Source: Glacieibacterium sp965200405 (GTDB lineage: Bacteria > Pseudomonadota > Alphaproteobacteria > Sphingomonadales > Sphingomonadaceae). Taken from it: a stretch of DNA of 64,000 nt. A program made the position numbers and the translations under genes. Below are positions 19,716 to 27,773 of the stretch, in pieces. The notes under the pieces are model-generated. The model worked only from the letters and a program-made list of their open reading frames with translations. It was not told the DNA's origin and did not search any database. Numbering within the stretch: the stretch's first letter is position 1; the number at the start of each line of letters is the position of its first letter. The stretch is from the NCBI RefSeq assembly GCF_965200405.1, contig NZ_OZ241356.1, forward strand, positions 186,001 through 250,000, given 5' to 3'.

Positions 19716-20459
19716 TCAGTGCTGGGCTTCGCTGTCGAGATCGTCGAGCTCGGCGAGGCGGTCCTCATAGGTGCGGACGACGCAATCCTCGTCGTCGCAC
19801 TGCAGCTTGTGGCCGAGGAATTCGGCGCGGCTGCGCTCCAGCTCGTCGCGGTCCTGCGGATCGAGCTCGCTGGCGACTTCGGCGTGACGCGCGGCGAGCT
19901 GCCGATCGAGCGCCGCCAGTTGACCGCTGGCGCAGATCATCTTGTTGACCCGCGACGCGACGCCGGCACAGTCGAAGCTGGGATTGCTGTCAGTTCTCGC
20001 CGCCGGGGGCAGGTCCTCCGGCTGTTCGATCGGCAGGGGGTCCGCCGCATCCGCGGTCTCCAGGGCGGCCGGCTGCACTGCTGGGGCAGGTGCCGTAGCG
20101 ACGGTCGTGGGCGGAGCCTCGGCCGCCACCTCGACCGGCGTCGATGCACCGTCGACGCGGGGCGGCACGAACAGGATCAGGACCAGTAGCACCGCCAACA
20201 CCGCGCCGCCCGCCGCCACCGGCCACCAACGGCGCCACCACGCCGACGCCGGCGCCGCGGGCACGCTGTCGTCGTGGCGGCGGTACAGGTTCAGCGCCTC
20301 GTCGCTCGGCATCGTCCGCCGCTCGGGACCAGTGCGGGTCGCGTCTGTCGCGGCATTGCGGTTGCGAAGGTCGCGGAGGAACCACGGCTCGGGCAAGGGG
20401 GCGCTGTCGTCATCGACGATTTCGGCGCGCCACCGGTCGTCGTGTTGGCCATCACTCAT
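19716..20459 (-). CDS. Membrane-anchored protein with LprI-like domain
   Basis: A 247-residue protein with a charged cytoplasmic N terminus, one membrane helix at about residues 80-100 after a Trp/Arg cluster, a Pro/Ala/Val-rich linker and a C-terminal cysteine-containing domain. That domain (FDCAGVASRVNKMICASGQLA in type) fits the DUF1311/LprI lysozyme-inhibitor-like family. ATG at 20459 has GAGG eight bases upstream. The role is unknown; envelope protection is a guess from the domain. Confidence 0.7.
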   Translation of the reverse strand: MSDGQHDDRWRAEIVDDDSAPLPEPWFLRDLRNRNAATDATRTGPERRTMPSDEALNLYRRHDDSVPAAPASAWWRRWWPVAAGGAVLAVLLVLILFVPPRVDGASTPVEVAAEAPPTTVATAPAPAVQPAALETADAADPLPIEQPEDLPPAARTDSNPSFDCAGVASRVNKMICASGQLAALDRQLAARHAEVASELDPQDRDELERSRAEFLGHKLQCDDEDCVVRTYEDRLAELDDLDSEAQH

Positions 20460-20565
20460 CGTCACGCCTCAGAAACGCTATACCGGAACGCCGGTTGCAC
20501 TCGCCGTCTTGTCCGTCGCCCCTCGTCGCGCCTAGAGTCCGGCAAGACACTGGGGAGTGACCCGT

Positions 20566-21552
20566 ATGACCTATATCCGGCCCGACGTTAAGATTCTGCT
20601 CGACATGCTGGCGGCCCAGCCCGGCCCGCAGATGCACGAGGGCGATCCGGCGACGGCGCGCCAGATGATGCGGATGATGGGCCAGCTTGCCGATGCCAGG
20701 CGCGGCGAGCTGGCCCGGGTCGAGGACTTCACCATCCCCAGCCCGCACGGCCATGCCATCCCCGCCCGCCTGTACAGCGCCGTCGCAAGTCCGGCAGCAG
20801 GCCCAGTGCTGGTCTTCTACCACGGCGGCGGCTGGGTCATCGGCGACCTGGAGACCCACGATCCGCTGTGTGCGGAGATCGCACGCGTCCTTGGCCTGAC
20901 GGTCGTCAGCGTCGATTATCGGCTGGCGCCCGAACACCCTTTCCCCGCCGCGACCGAGGATTGCCTGACCGCGACGCATTGGCTGGCCGGCTCCCCCGCG
21001 ATCGTCGGCCACCCGGTCACCGGGCTGATCCCGGCCGGCGACAGCGCTGGTGGCAACCTCGCGGCGGTGATCACTCAGCAGCAGCACGGCCAGCTTGCGG
21101 TGCCGATCATCGCGCAGTGGCTGATCTACCCGGGCGTCGACATGACGGCCAACGCCGGCTCGATGCAGGAGTTTGCGGAGGGCTATCTGCTCAGCTTCGA
21201 GGGGATGCGCTGGTTCACCCAGCACTATATGGGCGCCACGCCCGATTTCACCCACGCATATGCCTCGCCTCTGCATGTCGCCAGCCTCGCCGGCCTGCCC
21301 CCGGCGATGGTGTTCACCTGCGGCCTCGATCCGCTGCGCGACCAGGGGCGGGCCTATGCGGCGAAGCTGGTGCAGCACGGCGTTCGCACTGTCTTCCGCG
21401 AGGCTGCGGGCCAGATCCACGGCTGCATGAACCTGCGCGGCGCCATCCCTAGCACAAATGCCGACCTGCACGGTTGCCTGTCCGACCTGCGCCTGCTGAT
21501 CGACGAGGCGACGACGTCCCGGTCGGCGCAGCTGGCCGAGGCCGCCGAGTGA
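20566..21552 (+). CDS. Alpha/beta hydrolase (hormone-sensitive lipase family)
   Basis: Esterase or lipase of about 328 residues. The oxyanion-hole motif HGGGWVIGD and the nucleophile elbow GDSAGGN are intact, and the C-terminal catalytic His lies in the GQIHG motif. ATG at 20566 is preferred; a GTG nine bases upstream is also possible. The stop overlaps the next gene's GTG start. Confidence 0.9.
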   Translation: MTYIRPDVKILLDMLAAQPGPQMHEGDPATARQMMRMMGQLADARRGELARVEDFTIPSPHGHAIPARLYSAVASPAAGPVLVFYHGGGWVIGDLETHDPLCAEIARVLGLTVVSVDYRLAPEHPFPAATEDCLTATHWLAGSPAIVGHPVTGLIPAGDSAGGNLAAVITQQQHGQLAVPIIAQWLIYPGVDMTANAGSMQEFAEGYLLSFEGMRWFTQHYMGATPDFTHAYASPLHVASLAGLPPAMVFTCGLDPLRDQGRAYAAKLVQHGVRTVFREAAGQIHGCMNLRGAIPSTNADLHGCLSDLRLLIDEATTSRSAQLAEAAE

Positions 21553-22265
21553 AGCGCCTCGCGCTGGGCGTCGCGCTGGCCTTTACCCTCCCAGTCGACG
21601 CCCAGGAACTGCCCCCCGCCCAGGTCGCGAGCATCGCCGCCGCCCAGACCGCCGCGTGGAAAGGCAGCGCCAAGCCGGTCCGCGAGATCGTGCCGCTGTT
21701 CGGGCGCACCCTCGCCTTCGACCTGCCGCGACCCTTCGTGCTGAGCTATCAGGTCCAGTCGCCGCGCCAGTTCCTGCAGGAGTCGGCGCCGATCGGCGAG
21801 CGCAGCGAGAACTGGACCCGGCTGGCGACCGTCAACGCCTTCGCCAACGCCGGCCGATCGCCGACCAGCACCGCCGACCTTTCCGAGCAGCTGTTCCGGC
21901 CGCGCGCCTGCACCACCGGGCCGATCTACCAAAACCTCGGCGAGCGGGAGTTCGCGCCCGGCATCAAGGTGACCACCGTCAGCATCGGCTGCGCCTCACT
22001 GCCCCCGGGTGCCTATCCCGCCGCGCTGGCCGGTGCCGGGGAGCAGGATTTCGCCTGGCTGTTCCGCGATGCGACCAATGTCTACACGCTCAAGCTGTCC
22101 GTGCGCGGCAAGCCCTGGCCAGCCGGTCGGCCGCCGATTCCGCCCGCCTCTGCCGAGAAACAGCTTGCGGTCTTCGGCAACGTGCTGCTGTGCGCTCCGG
22201 ACGCCACCGACCTGCCATGCCGGACGGTCGAGAGCTTCAACGTCGCCCGCCGGAGTGCCAAATGA
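21549..22265 (+). CDS. Secreted protein of unknown function
   Basis: A 238-residue protein with a short signal peptide (KRLALGVALAFTLPVDAQ, cleavage after about residue 18). The mature part has four cysteines, two of them near the C terminus, and no family I recognise. It starts at a GTG inside the hydrolase stop and ends inside the rppH start (ATGA), so hydrolase, secreted protein and rppH appear to be one operon. Confidence 0.75.
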   Translation: MKRLALGVALAFTLPVDAQELPPAQVASIAAAQTAAWKGSAKPVREIVPLFGRTLAFDLPRPFVLSYQVQSPRQFLQESAPIGERSENWTRLATVNAFANAGRSPTSTADLSEQLFRPRACTTGPIYQNLGEREFAPGIKVTTVSIGCASLPPGAYPAALAGAGEQDFAWLFRDATNVYTLKLSVRGKPWPAGRPPIPPASAEKQLAVFGNVLLCAPDATDLPCRTVESFNVARRSAK

Positions 22266-22774
22266 CCGATCCCGTCCACAAGTCCGGCCTGCCCTATCGC
22301 CCCGGCGTCGGCATCATGCTGATCAACGCCGACGACAAGGTCTTCGTCGGCCAGCGCCTCGATTCCAAGCTGGAGGCGTGGCAGATGCCCCAAGGCGGCA
22401 TCGACAAGGGCGAGGAACCGCTGGAGGCCGCCCTTCGCGAACTCGGCGAGGAGACCGGCGTCGCGCCGCACCACGTCGAGGTCATCGGCGAGAGCGCCGA
22501 GTGGCTGTACTACGACCTGCCCGACGACATGATCGGGACCATCTGGAAGGGCAAATACTGCGGCCAACGCCAGAAATGGTTCGCCATGCGCTTCCTCGGC
22601 ACCGATACCGACGTCAACATCGCCACCGAACATCCCGAGTTCCGCAGCTGGATGTGGTCGACCCGTGAGGACCTGGCGCGCCTGATCGTGCCGTTCAAGC
22701 AAGTGCTGTACCGCCAGGTGCTGGCGGCACTGCCTCAGATCAGACCGGCCAGCGGCGAGCTCGGGTCCGCGTAG
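22262..22774 (+). CDS. rppH: RNA pyrophosphohydrolase RppH (Nudix)
   Basis: Removes pyrophosphate from 5' triphosphate RNA ends, starting mRNA decay. The 170-residue protein starts like RppH (LPYRPGVGIMLIN) and has an intact Nudix box from GGIDKGEEP to RELGEETGV. A tryptophan-rich region WYYDLP/WKGKYCGQRQKWF follows as expected. The last 40 bases overlap the 3' end of thiSG on the other strand. Confidence 0.94.
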   Translation: MTDPVHKSGLPYRPGVGIMLINADDKVFVGQRLDSKLEAWQMPQGGIDKGEEPLEAALRELGEETGVAPHHVEVIGESAEWLYYDLPDDMIGTIWKGKYCGQRQKWFAMRFLGTDTDVNIATEHPEFRSWMWSTREDLARLIVPFKQVLYRQVLAALPQIRPASGELGSA

Positions 22775-23715
22775 CGCCGCCGCGCCATCCGCCCGGCGCG
22801 GTACGCCAGCCGTCCGCTTTCGACGGCCAGCTTCATCGCGCGGGCCATCAGGATCGGGTCCTTGGCTTCAGCGATCGCGGTGTTCATCAGCACACCGGCG
22901 CAACCCAGCTCCATCGCCTCGGATGCTTCGGACGCGGTGCCGACGCCGGCGTCGACCAGCACCGGCACCTTGGCGCCCTCGACGATCATGCGGATCGTCA
23001 CCGGGTTCTGGATGCCCAGCCCAGAGCCGATCAGCGAGCCCAGCGGCATGATCGCCACGGCGCCCAGTTCCTCCAGCTTCTTCGCCGCGATCGGATCGTC
23101 GGCGCAGTAGACCATCACGTCGAAGCCTTCCGCGACCAGGGTCTTGGTTGCCACCAGCGTCTCCGCCATGTCGGGGTACAGCGTCCGCGCCTCGCCCAGC
23201 ACCTCCAGCTTGACCAGCTTCCACCCGCCAGCCTCGCGCGCCAGCCGCAGCGTCCGCACCGCCTCGTCGGCGGTGAAGCAGCCCGCGGTGTTGGGCAAAT
23301 AGGTAAAGCGCTTGGGATCGATATAGTCGGTCAGCATCGGCTGCGACCGGTCCATGACGTTGACCCGGCGCACGGCGACGGTGACGATCTCGGCGCCCGA
23401 TGCCTCGACCGCGGCGGCGTTCTGGACATAGTCCTTGTACTTGCCGGTTCCGACGATCAGCCGCGACTTGAACTGCCGCCCGGCGACGCTCCATCCGTCA
23501 CCATCGTCCTGCCCGCCGCCGACGAAGTGCACGACCTCCAGCCGGTCGCCGTCCTGCAGTTCCTGCCCGGCAAAGCCCGAGCGCGGCGAAATCTCGAGGT
23601 TGCGCTCGACCGCCACCTTGGCCGCATCCAGGTCGAGTTCGCCGAGCAATGCGGCGATCGTCGTGCCGGGCGCGACGCGGCGGGGCTCGCCGTTGAGGGT
23701 GATCGACAGGGTCAT
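22735..23715 (-). CDS. thiG: ThiS-ThiG fusion (sulfur carrier plus thiazole synthase)
   Basis: One 326-residue chain with an N-terminal ThiS ubiquitin-like sulfur carrier (about residues 1-68) and a C-terminal ThiG thiazole synthase TIM barrel (about 75-326). The ThiS tail motif VGGG (about 65-68) is internal and followed by QDDGDGW instead of ending the protein. ThiG features include RLIVGTGKY, the Schiff-base lysine in KLVKLEVLG (about 168) and the DAGVGTASEASEAMELG phosphate loop. It makes the thiazole moiety of thiamine. No thiF or thiO is nearby. Confidence 0.93.
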   Translation of the reverse strand: MTLSITLNGEPRRVAPGTTIAALLGELDLDAAKVAVERNLEISPRSGFAGQELQDGDRLEVVHFVGGGQDDGDGWSVAGRQFKSRLIVGTGKYKDYVQNAAAVEASGAEIVTVAVRRVNVMDRSQPMLTDYIDPKRFTYLPNTAGCFTADEAVRTLRLAREAGGWKLVKLEVLGEARTLYPDMAETLVATKTLVAEGFDVMVYCADDPIAAKKLEELGAVAIMPLGSLIGSGLGIQNPVTIRMIVEGAKVPVLVDAGVGTASEASEAMELGCAGVLMNTAIAEAKDPILMARAMKLAVESGRLAYRAGRMARRRYADPSSPLAGLI

Positions 23716-23764
23716 GGGGCAGCCTGCTTTGCGTGAACGCGGGAACGGTCATATAGAGATGCGG

Positions 23765-24208
23765 ATGCCTGATGCCAGCAACCTCGTGTACGTCCTCAAC
23801 GGACCCAACCTCAATCTCCTCGGCACGCGCGAGCCGGAGATCTATGGCCATGACACGCTCGACGACATCGCCGGGATGCTGGAGGAGCGCGGACGCGAGC
23901 TGGGGCTGGAGATCGACCTGCGCCAATCGAACCACGAGGGCCATCTGGTCGACTGGATCCAGGAGGCCGCGAGCCGGGGCGCCCGCGCTGTCATCATCAA
24001 TGCCGCCGGCCTGACGCATACGTCGGTGGTGTTGCACGATACCATCAAGGGCGTGAAAACGCCGGTTATCGAGGTTCACCTGTCGAACCCCCAGCGGCGG
24101 GAATCCTTCCGCCACCACAGCTACATCGGTTCTGCGGCGCGAGGCACGATCGTCGGCTTCGGAGCGTTGGGCTACCGGCTGGCGCTGGACGCCGCAGCAA
24201 CATTCTGA
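23765..24208 (+). CDS. aroQ: 3-dehydroquinate dehydratase, type II
   Basis: Dehydrates 3-dehydroquinate in the shikimate pathway. The protein of about 147 residues has VLNGPNLNLLGTREPEIYG at its N terminus, including the catalytic Tyr, then QSNHEGHLVDWI, INAAGLTHTSV and EVHLSNPQRRESFRHHS. Starts at 23765 or 23759 are both ATG; the former has AGAG at better spacing. It leads an aroQ-accB-accC series typical of alphaproteobacteria. Confidence 0.95.
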   Translation: MPDASNLVYVLNGPNLNLLGTREPEIYGHDTLDDIAGMLEERGRELGLEIDLRQSNHEGHLVDWIQEAASRGARAVIINAAGLTHTSVVLHDTIKGVKTPVIEVHLSNPQRRESFRHHSYIGSAARGTIVGFGALGYRLALDAAATF

Positions 24209-24241
24209 CACTTAGCCGCACTAACAACACTTGAGGACAAG

Positions 24242-24718
24242 ATGACCGACCCGAACGGGATGCAGGTCGATACCGCGCTGGTGCGCGAACTCGCCGAACT
24301 GCTGGACGAAACCAAGCTGACCGAGATTGAGGTCACCGACGGCGAGCGGCGCATTCGCGTCGTCCGCAAGCCGGCGGCCCAGGCCGGTTACGCCCCCGCG
24401 CCGCAATATGCGCCCGCGCCGGCCAGCACCACCACCGTCGAGGTCGAAGCTGCGCCGTCGGGCGAGAAGGACTGGAAGACCCATCCCGGTCTCGTCCGCT
24501 CGCCGATCGTCGGCACCGCCTATCTGACGCCCGACCCGACCAGCCCGGCGTTTGCCGCGGTCGGCGCCACGGTCGCCGCCGGCGACACGCTGCTGATCAT
24601 CGAGGCGATGAAGGTCATGAACCCGATCGTCGCGCCCAAGGCCGGCAAGGTCATCCATGTCTGCATCGGCAACGAGATGCCCGTGGAGTACGACCAGCCG
24701 CTGATCGTGATCGAATAA
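24242..24718 (+). CDS. accB: Biotin carboxyl carrier protein of acetyl-CoA carboxylase
   Basis: Carries biotin between the two half reactions of acetyl-CoA carboxylase. The 158-residue protein has the N-terminal AccB segment ending in RIRVVRK, an Ala/Pro linker and the biotinyl domain. The biotinylated Lys sits in EAMKVMNPI (about residue 123). Six bases separate it from accC. Confidence 0.96.
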   Translation: MTDPNGMQVDTALVRELAELLDETKLTEIEVTDGERRIRVVRKPAAQAGYAPAPQYAPAPASTTTVEVEAAPSGEKDWKTHPGLVRSPIVGTAYLTPDPTSPAFAAVGATVAAGDTLLIIEAMKVMNPIVAPKAGKVIHVCIGNEMPVEYDQPLIVIE

Positions 24719-24723
24719 TTCCC

Positions 24724-26073
24724 ATGTTCGGCAAGATCCTGATCGCCAACCGCGGCGAAATCGCGCTGCGTATCCACCGTGCCTGCCGCGAGCTTGGCAT
24801 CAAGACGGTGGCCGTCCATTCGACCGCAGACGCCGATGCGATGCACGTCCGCATGGCCGACGAGGCGATCTGCATCGGCCCGGCGTCCGCCACCGACAGC
24901 TACCTCAACATGCCCAACATCATCTCGGCGGCGGAAATCTCGCAGTCCGACGCGATCCACCCGGGCTATGGTTTCCTCAGCGAGAACGCGCGCTTCGCCG
25001 AGATCGTCGAGGAGCATAACATCGTATGGATCGGGCCGACGCCCGACCATATCCGGCGCATGGGCGACAAGATCGAGGCAAAGCGCACCGCCGCGATGCT
25101 TGGCCTGCCGCTGGTCCCCGGCTCCGACGGCCCGGTCGCTTCGGCCGAGGAAGCCATCGCGATCGCCGACACCATCGGTTATCCGGTGCTGGTCAAGGCG
25201 GCCAGCGGCGGCGGCGGACGCGGCATGAAGGTCATCCCCGACGCGGCCTCGGCCCCGGCGCTGATCGCGGCGGCGAAGTCGGAAGCCAAGGCGGCGTTCG
25301 GCGACGACACCGTCTACATCGAGAAATACCTGTCCGAACCACGCCACATCGAGTTCCAGGTGTTCGGCGACGGCAAGGGCAATGCCATCCACCTCGGCGA
25401 GCGCGACTGCTCGCTGCAGCGCCGCCACCAGAAGGTGCTGGAGGAGGCCCCCTCCCCCGCCCTGTCGCCTTCGGAGCGCGCCCGCATGGGCGAAGTCGTC
25501 CGCGCCGCCGTCGCCAAGCTGCAGTACCGCGGCGCCGGCACGATGGAGTTCCTGTACGAGAACGGCGAGTTCTACTTCATCGAGATGAACACCCGGCTGC
25601 AGGTCGAGCATCCGGTCACCGAGGCGATCACCGGCATCGACCTGGTGCGCGAGCAGATCCGCGTCGCCGCCGGCCTGCCGCTGTCGGTCACCCAGGATCA
25701 GGTCCGCATCGAAGGCCACGCCATCGAGTGCCGGATCAACGCCGAGGACGCGCAAACATTTGCCCCGTCGCCGGGCCGGGTCACCGACTATCATGCGCCG
25801 GGCGGGCTGCACGTCCGCGTCGATAGCGCGCTGTACGACGGCTATCGCATTCCGCCCTATTACGATTCGCTGATCGCCAAGCTGATCGTCTATGGCGCGA
25901 CCCGCGAAGATGCCATCGCCCGCCTACGCCGCGCGCTGGAGGAATATGTCATCCACGGTCCCAAGACGACGATCCCGCTCCACCAGGCGCTGATCGAGGA
26001 CCCGGAGTTCCAGGCCGGCGACTATTCGATCAAGTGGCTGGAGCGCTGGCTGGCGAAACGCGCCGCCGCCTAG
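24724..26073 (+). CDS. accC: Acetyl-CoA carboxylase, biotin carboxylase subunit
   Basis: ATP-dependent carboxylation of biotin on AccB, committing carbon to fatty acid synthesis. The 449-residue ATP-grasp protein shows KILIANRGEIALRI at the start, HPGYGFLSEN, the glycine-rich ATP loop AASGGGGRGMK, ERDCSLQRRHQK and FIEMNTRLQVEHPVTE. Length is standard. It is probably co-transcribed with aroQ and accB. Confidence 0.97.
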   Translation: MFGKILIANRGEIALRIHRACRELGIKTVAVHSTADADAMHVRMADEAICIGPASATDSYLNMPNIISAAEISQSDAIHPGYGFLSENARFAEIVEEHNIVWIGPTPDHIRRMGDKIEAKRTAAMLGLPLVPGSDGPVASAEEAIAIADTIGYPVLVKAASGGGGRGMKVIPDAASAPALIAAAKSEAKAAFGDDTVYIEKYLSEPRHIEFQVFGDGKGNAIHLGERDCSLQRRHQKVLEEAPSPALSPSERARMGEVVRAAVAKLQYRGAGTMEFLYENGEFYFIEMNTRLQVEHPVTEAITGIDLVREQIRVAAGLPLSVTQDQVRIEGHAIECRINAEDAQTFAPSPGRVTDYHAPGGLHVRVDSALYDGYRIPPYYDSLIAKLIVYGATREDAIARLRRALEEYVIHGPKTTIPLHQALIEDPEFQAGDYSIKWLERWLAKRAAA

Positions 26074-26136
26074 CTGGCGTCCGCTCGTGGTCCGGAGCGA
26101 GCTAAGCTGGCCCCGGATCGGATAATCAATGTCGGT

Positions 26137-26454
26137 CTATTGCGCGCCTTCGCCTTGGGTGCCGGGATCGGTCCCCATCGTGCCGCCGGGATAGCCGACA
26201 GTCGCGCCGGCGCCCTCCTTCGGCCCGGCCATAGCGGTGCTGTTGAACACGCTCGGCCGGTTCCAGTCATAGTCGTCCGGCACCTGCTCCGACGCCGCGT
26301 CAGGCGACGCATCGCCTGCAAAAGACTGAAGCCACTCGCCGAGCGCGTCACGCTGACGCCACAGGACATAGCCGGCGACGCCGACCAGCACGCCGGGAAG
26401 CAGCCCGCCTCTTTTGCGGTTGGCGTCGCCTTCGCGGTAGCTGGGCCTGCTCAT
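26137..26454 (-). CDS. Small membrane-associated protein of unknown function
   Basis: A 105-residue protein with a short basic N terminus, one hydrophobic stretch at about residues 17-32 (GLLPGVLVGVAGYVLW), an acidic middle and a Gly/Thr-rich tail. A GAGGAAAAG ribosome binding site precedes the ATG. A candidate EcfG promoter sits just upstream, so it may be stress-induced. No family recognised. Confidence 0.65.
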   Translation of the reverse strand: MSRPSYREGDANRKRGGLLPGVLVGVAGYVLWRQRDALGEWLQSFAGDASPDAASEQVPDDYDWNRPSVFNSTAMAGPKEGAGATVGYPGGTMGTDPGTQGEGAQ

Positions 26455-26480
26455 CGTCTTTTCCTCGTTGACGATGAAGC

Positions 26481-26505
26481 AACCCGCCGCGCCGATTGCC
26501 GTTCC
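26481..26505 (-). promoter_or_regulatory. Candidate EcfG promoter for the small membrane protein gene
   Basis: On the minus strand GGAAC (26505-26501) and GGTT (26484-26481) are separated by 16 bases. Only the first -10 base differs from the EcfG consensus. The predicted transcript would start about 20 bases before the ATG at 26454. Confidence 0.45.
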
Positions 26506-26511
26506 CGCAGT

Positions 26512-27624
26512 TCAGGCAGGGTTGGGCACCAACAGGCTTTTGAAGCGCTGCGGCTGCGAGCGGAGATACTGGTTCGGCGCCTGGACCTGCGCGCCAAGAT
26601 GCGCCGCGGCGTGCCACGGCCAGTGCGGATCATAGAGGATGCCCCGCGCCAGCGCGACCGCATCGGCGTCGCCGGTCGCGACGATCGCCTCGGCCTGCTC
26701 ATATTCCGTGATGAGGCCCACGGCGATCACCGGCATCGTCACCGCCGCCTTGACCGCCCGTGCGAACGGCACCTGGTAACTCGGCGACACCGCGATCTTC
26801 TGGGTCGAAATCAGCCCGGCGCTGGAGACGTGCATGAACGAACAGCCTTGCGCTTCCAGTGCCTTGGCGAAGGCAATGGTCTGATCGATATCCCAGCCAC
26901 CGTCGGCCCAGTCGCTGGCGGAGACCCGCATCCCGACCGGCTTGTGCGCCGGGAACACCGCACGCACCGCCTCGAACACCTCGAGCGGAAAGCGCATGCG
27001 ATTGTCGAGGCTGCCGCCATAATCGTCGGTGCGCAGGTTCGACAGCGGCGACAGGAACTCGTGCAGCAGATAGCCGTGCGCGCCGTGCAGCTCGATCAGG
27101 TCGAGGCCGAGACGCTCCGCCCGCTGCGCCGCCGCGACGAATGCCGCCTTGATCCGTGACAGTCCATCGGCATCGAGCGCCTCCGGGGCATGCTCCTTGC
27201 TCGGGTCGAAGGCGATGGCCGAGGGCGCGACGGTCTGCCAGCCATCGGGGGCATCGGCGGGGATCTGGGCGTTGCCCTGCCACGGCACGCGCACCGACGC
27301 CTTGCGCCCGGCGTGCGCCAGCTGGATACCGATGGGCATCGCAAAGTGGCGGCGGACCGAGGCCAGGACCTTGCCCAGCGCCGCCTCGTTGTCGTCGGAC
27401 CACAGGCCGAGATCGTCGGGGCTGATCCGCCCCTCGGGCTCCACCGCCGACGCCTCGATGATGAGCAAGCCGGCACCCGACAAGGCCAGGCTGCCGAGAT
27501 GGATGGTGTGCCAGTCGGTGGCATTGCCGTCGACGGCGGAATATTGGCACATCGGCGCGATGACGATGCGGTTGGGCAGGCTCAGCCCGCCCAGGGTCAG
27601 GCCTTCGAATAACTTGCTCGACAA
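26512..27624 (-). CDS. NADH:flavin oxidoreductase (old yellow enzyme, YqjM type)
   Basis: FMN-dependent ene-reductase, 370 residues. Motifs include NRIVIAPMCQYSA with the YqjM-class active-site Cys, IQLAHAGRKAS, the HGAHGYLLHEFLSPLSN substrate/FMN block and DYGGSLDNRMRF. The start is a TTG at 27624 (LSSKLFEGL), with AGGAG seven bases upstream. The ATG of the longer frame would add 41 residues without homology. Confidence 0.93.
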   Translation of the reverse strand: MSSKLFEGLTLGGLSLPNRIVIAPMCQYSAVDGNATDWHTIHLGSLALSGAGLLIIEASAVEPEGRISPDDLGLWSDDNEAALGKVLASVRRHFAMPIGIQLAHAGRKASVRVPWQGNAQIPADAPDGWQTVAPSAIAFDPSKEHAPEALDADGLSRIKAAFVAAAQRAERLGLDLIELHGAHGYLLHEFLSPLSNLRTDDYGGSLDNRMRFPLEVFEAVRAVFPAHKPVGMRVSASDWADGGWDIDQTIAFAKALEAQGCSFMHVSSAGLISTQKIAVSPSYQVPFARAVKAAVTMPVIAVGLITEYEQAEAIVATGDADAVALARGILYDPHWPWHAAAHLGAQVQAPNQYLRSQPQRFKSLLVPNPA

Positions 27625-27773
27625 CTGGGATCTCCTGTCGCGGTGCACGACGTCGGGCACGGATATAGGTTGCCTGCGACCCGCATGCAGGGGCGAAAAG
27701 CGCGGATGAGACCCTGACGCACTGGTAATGCCGCCACCGCCAGGCATAGATGATGCAAATCGGGGGAGGCGGG

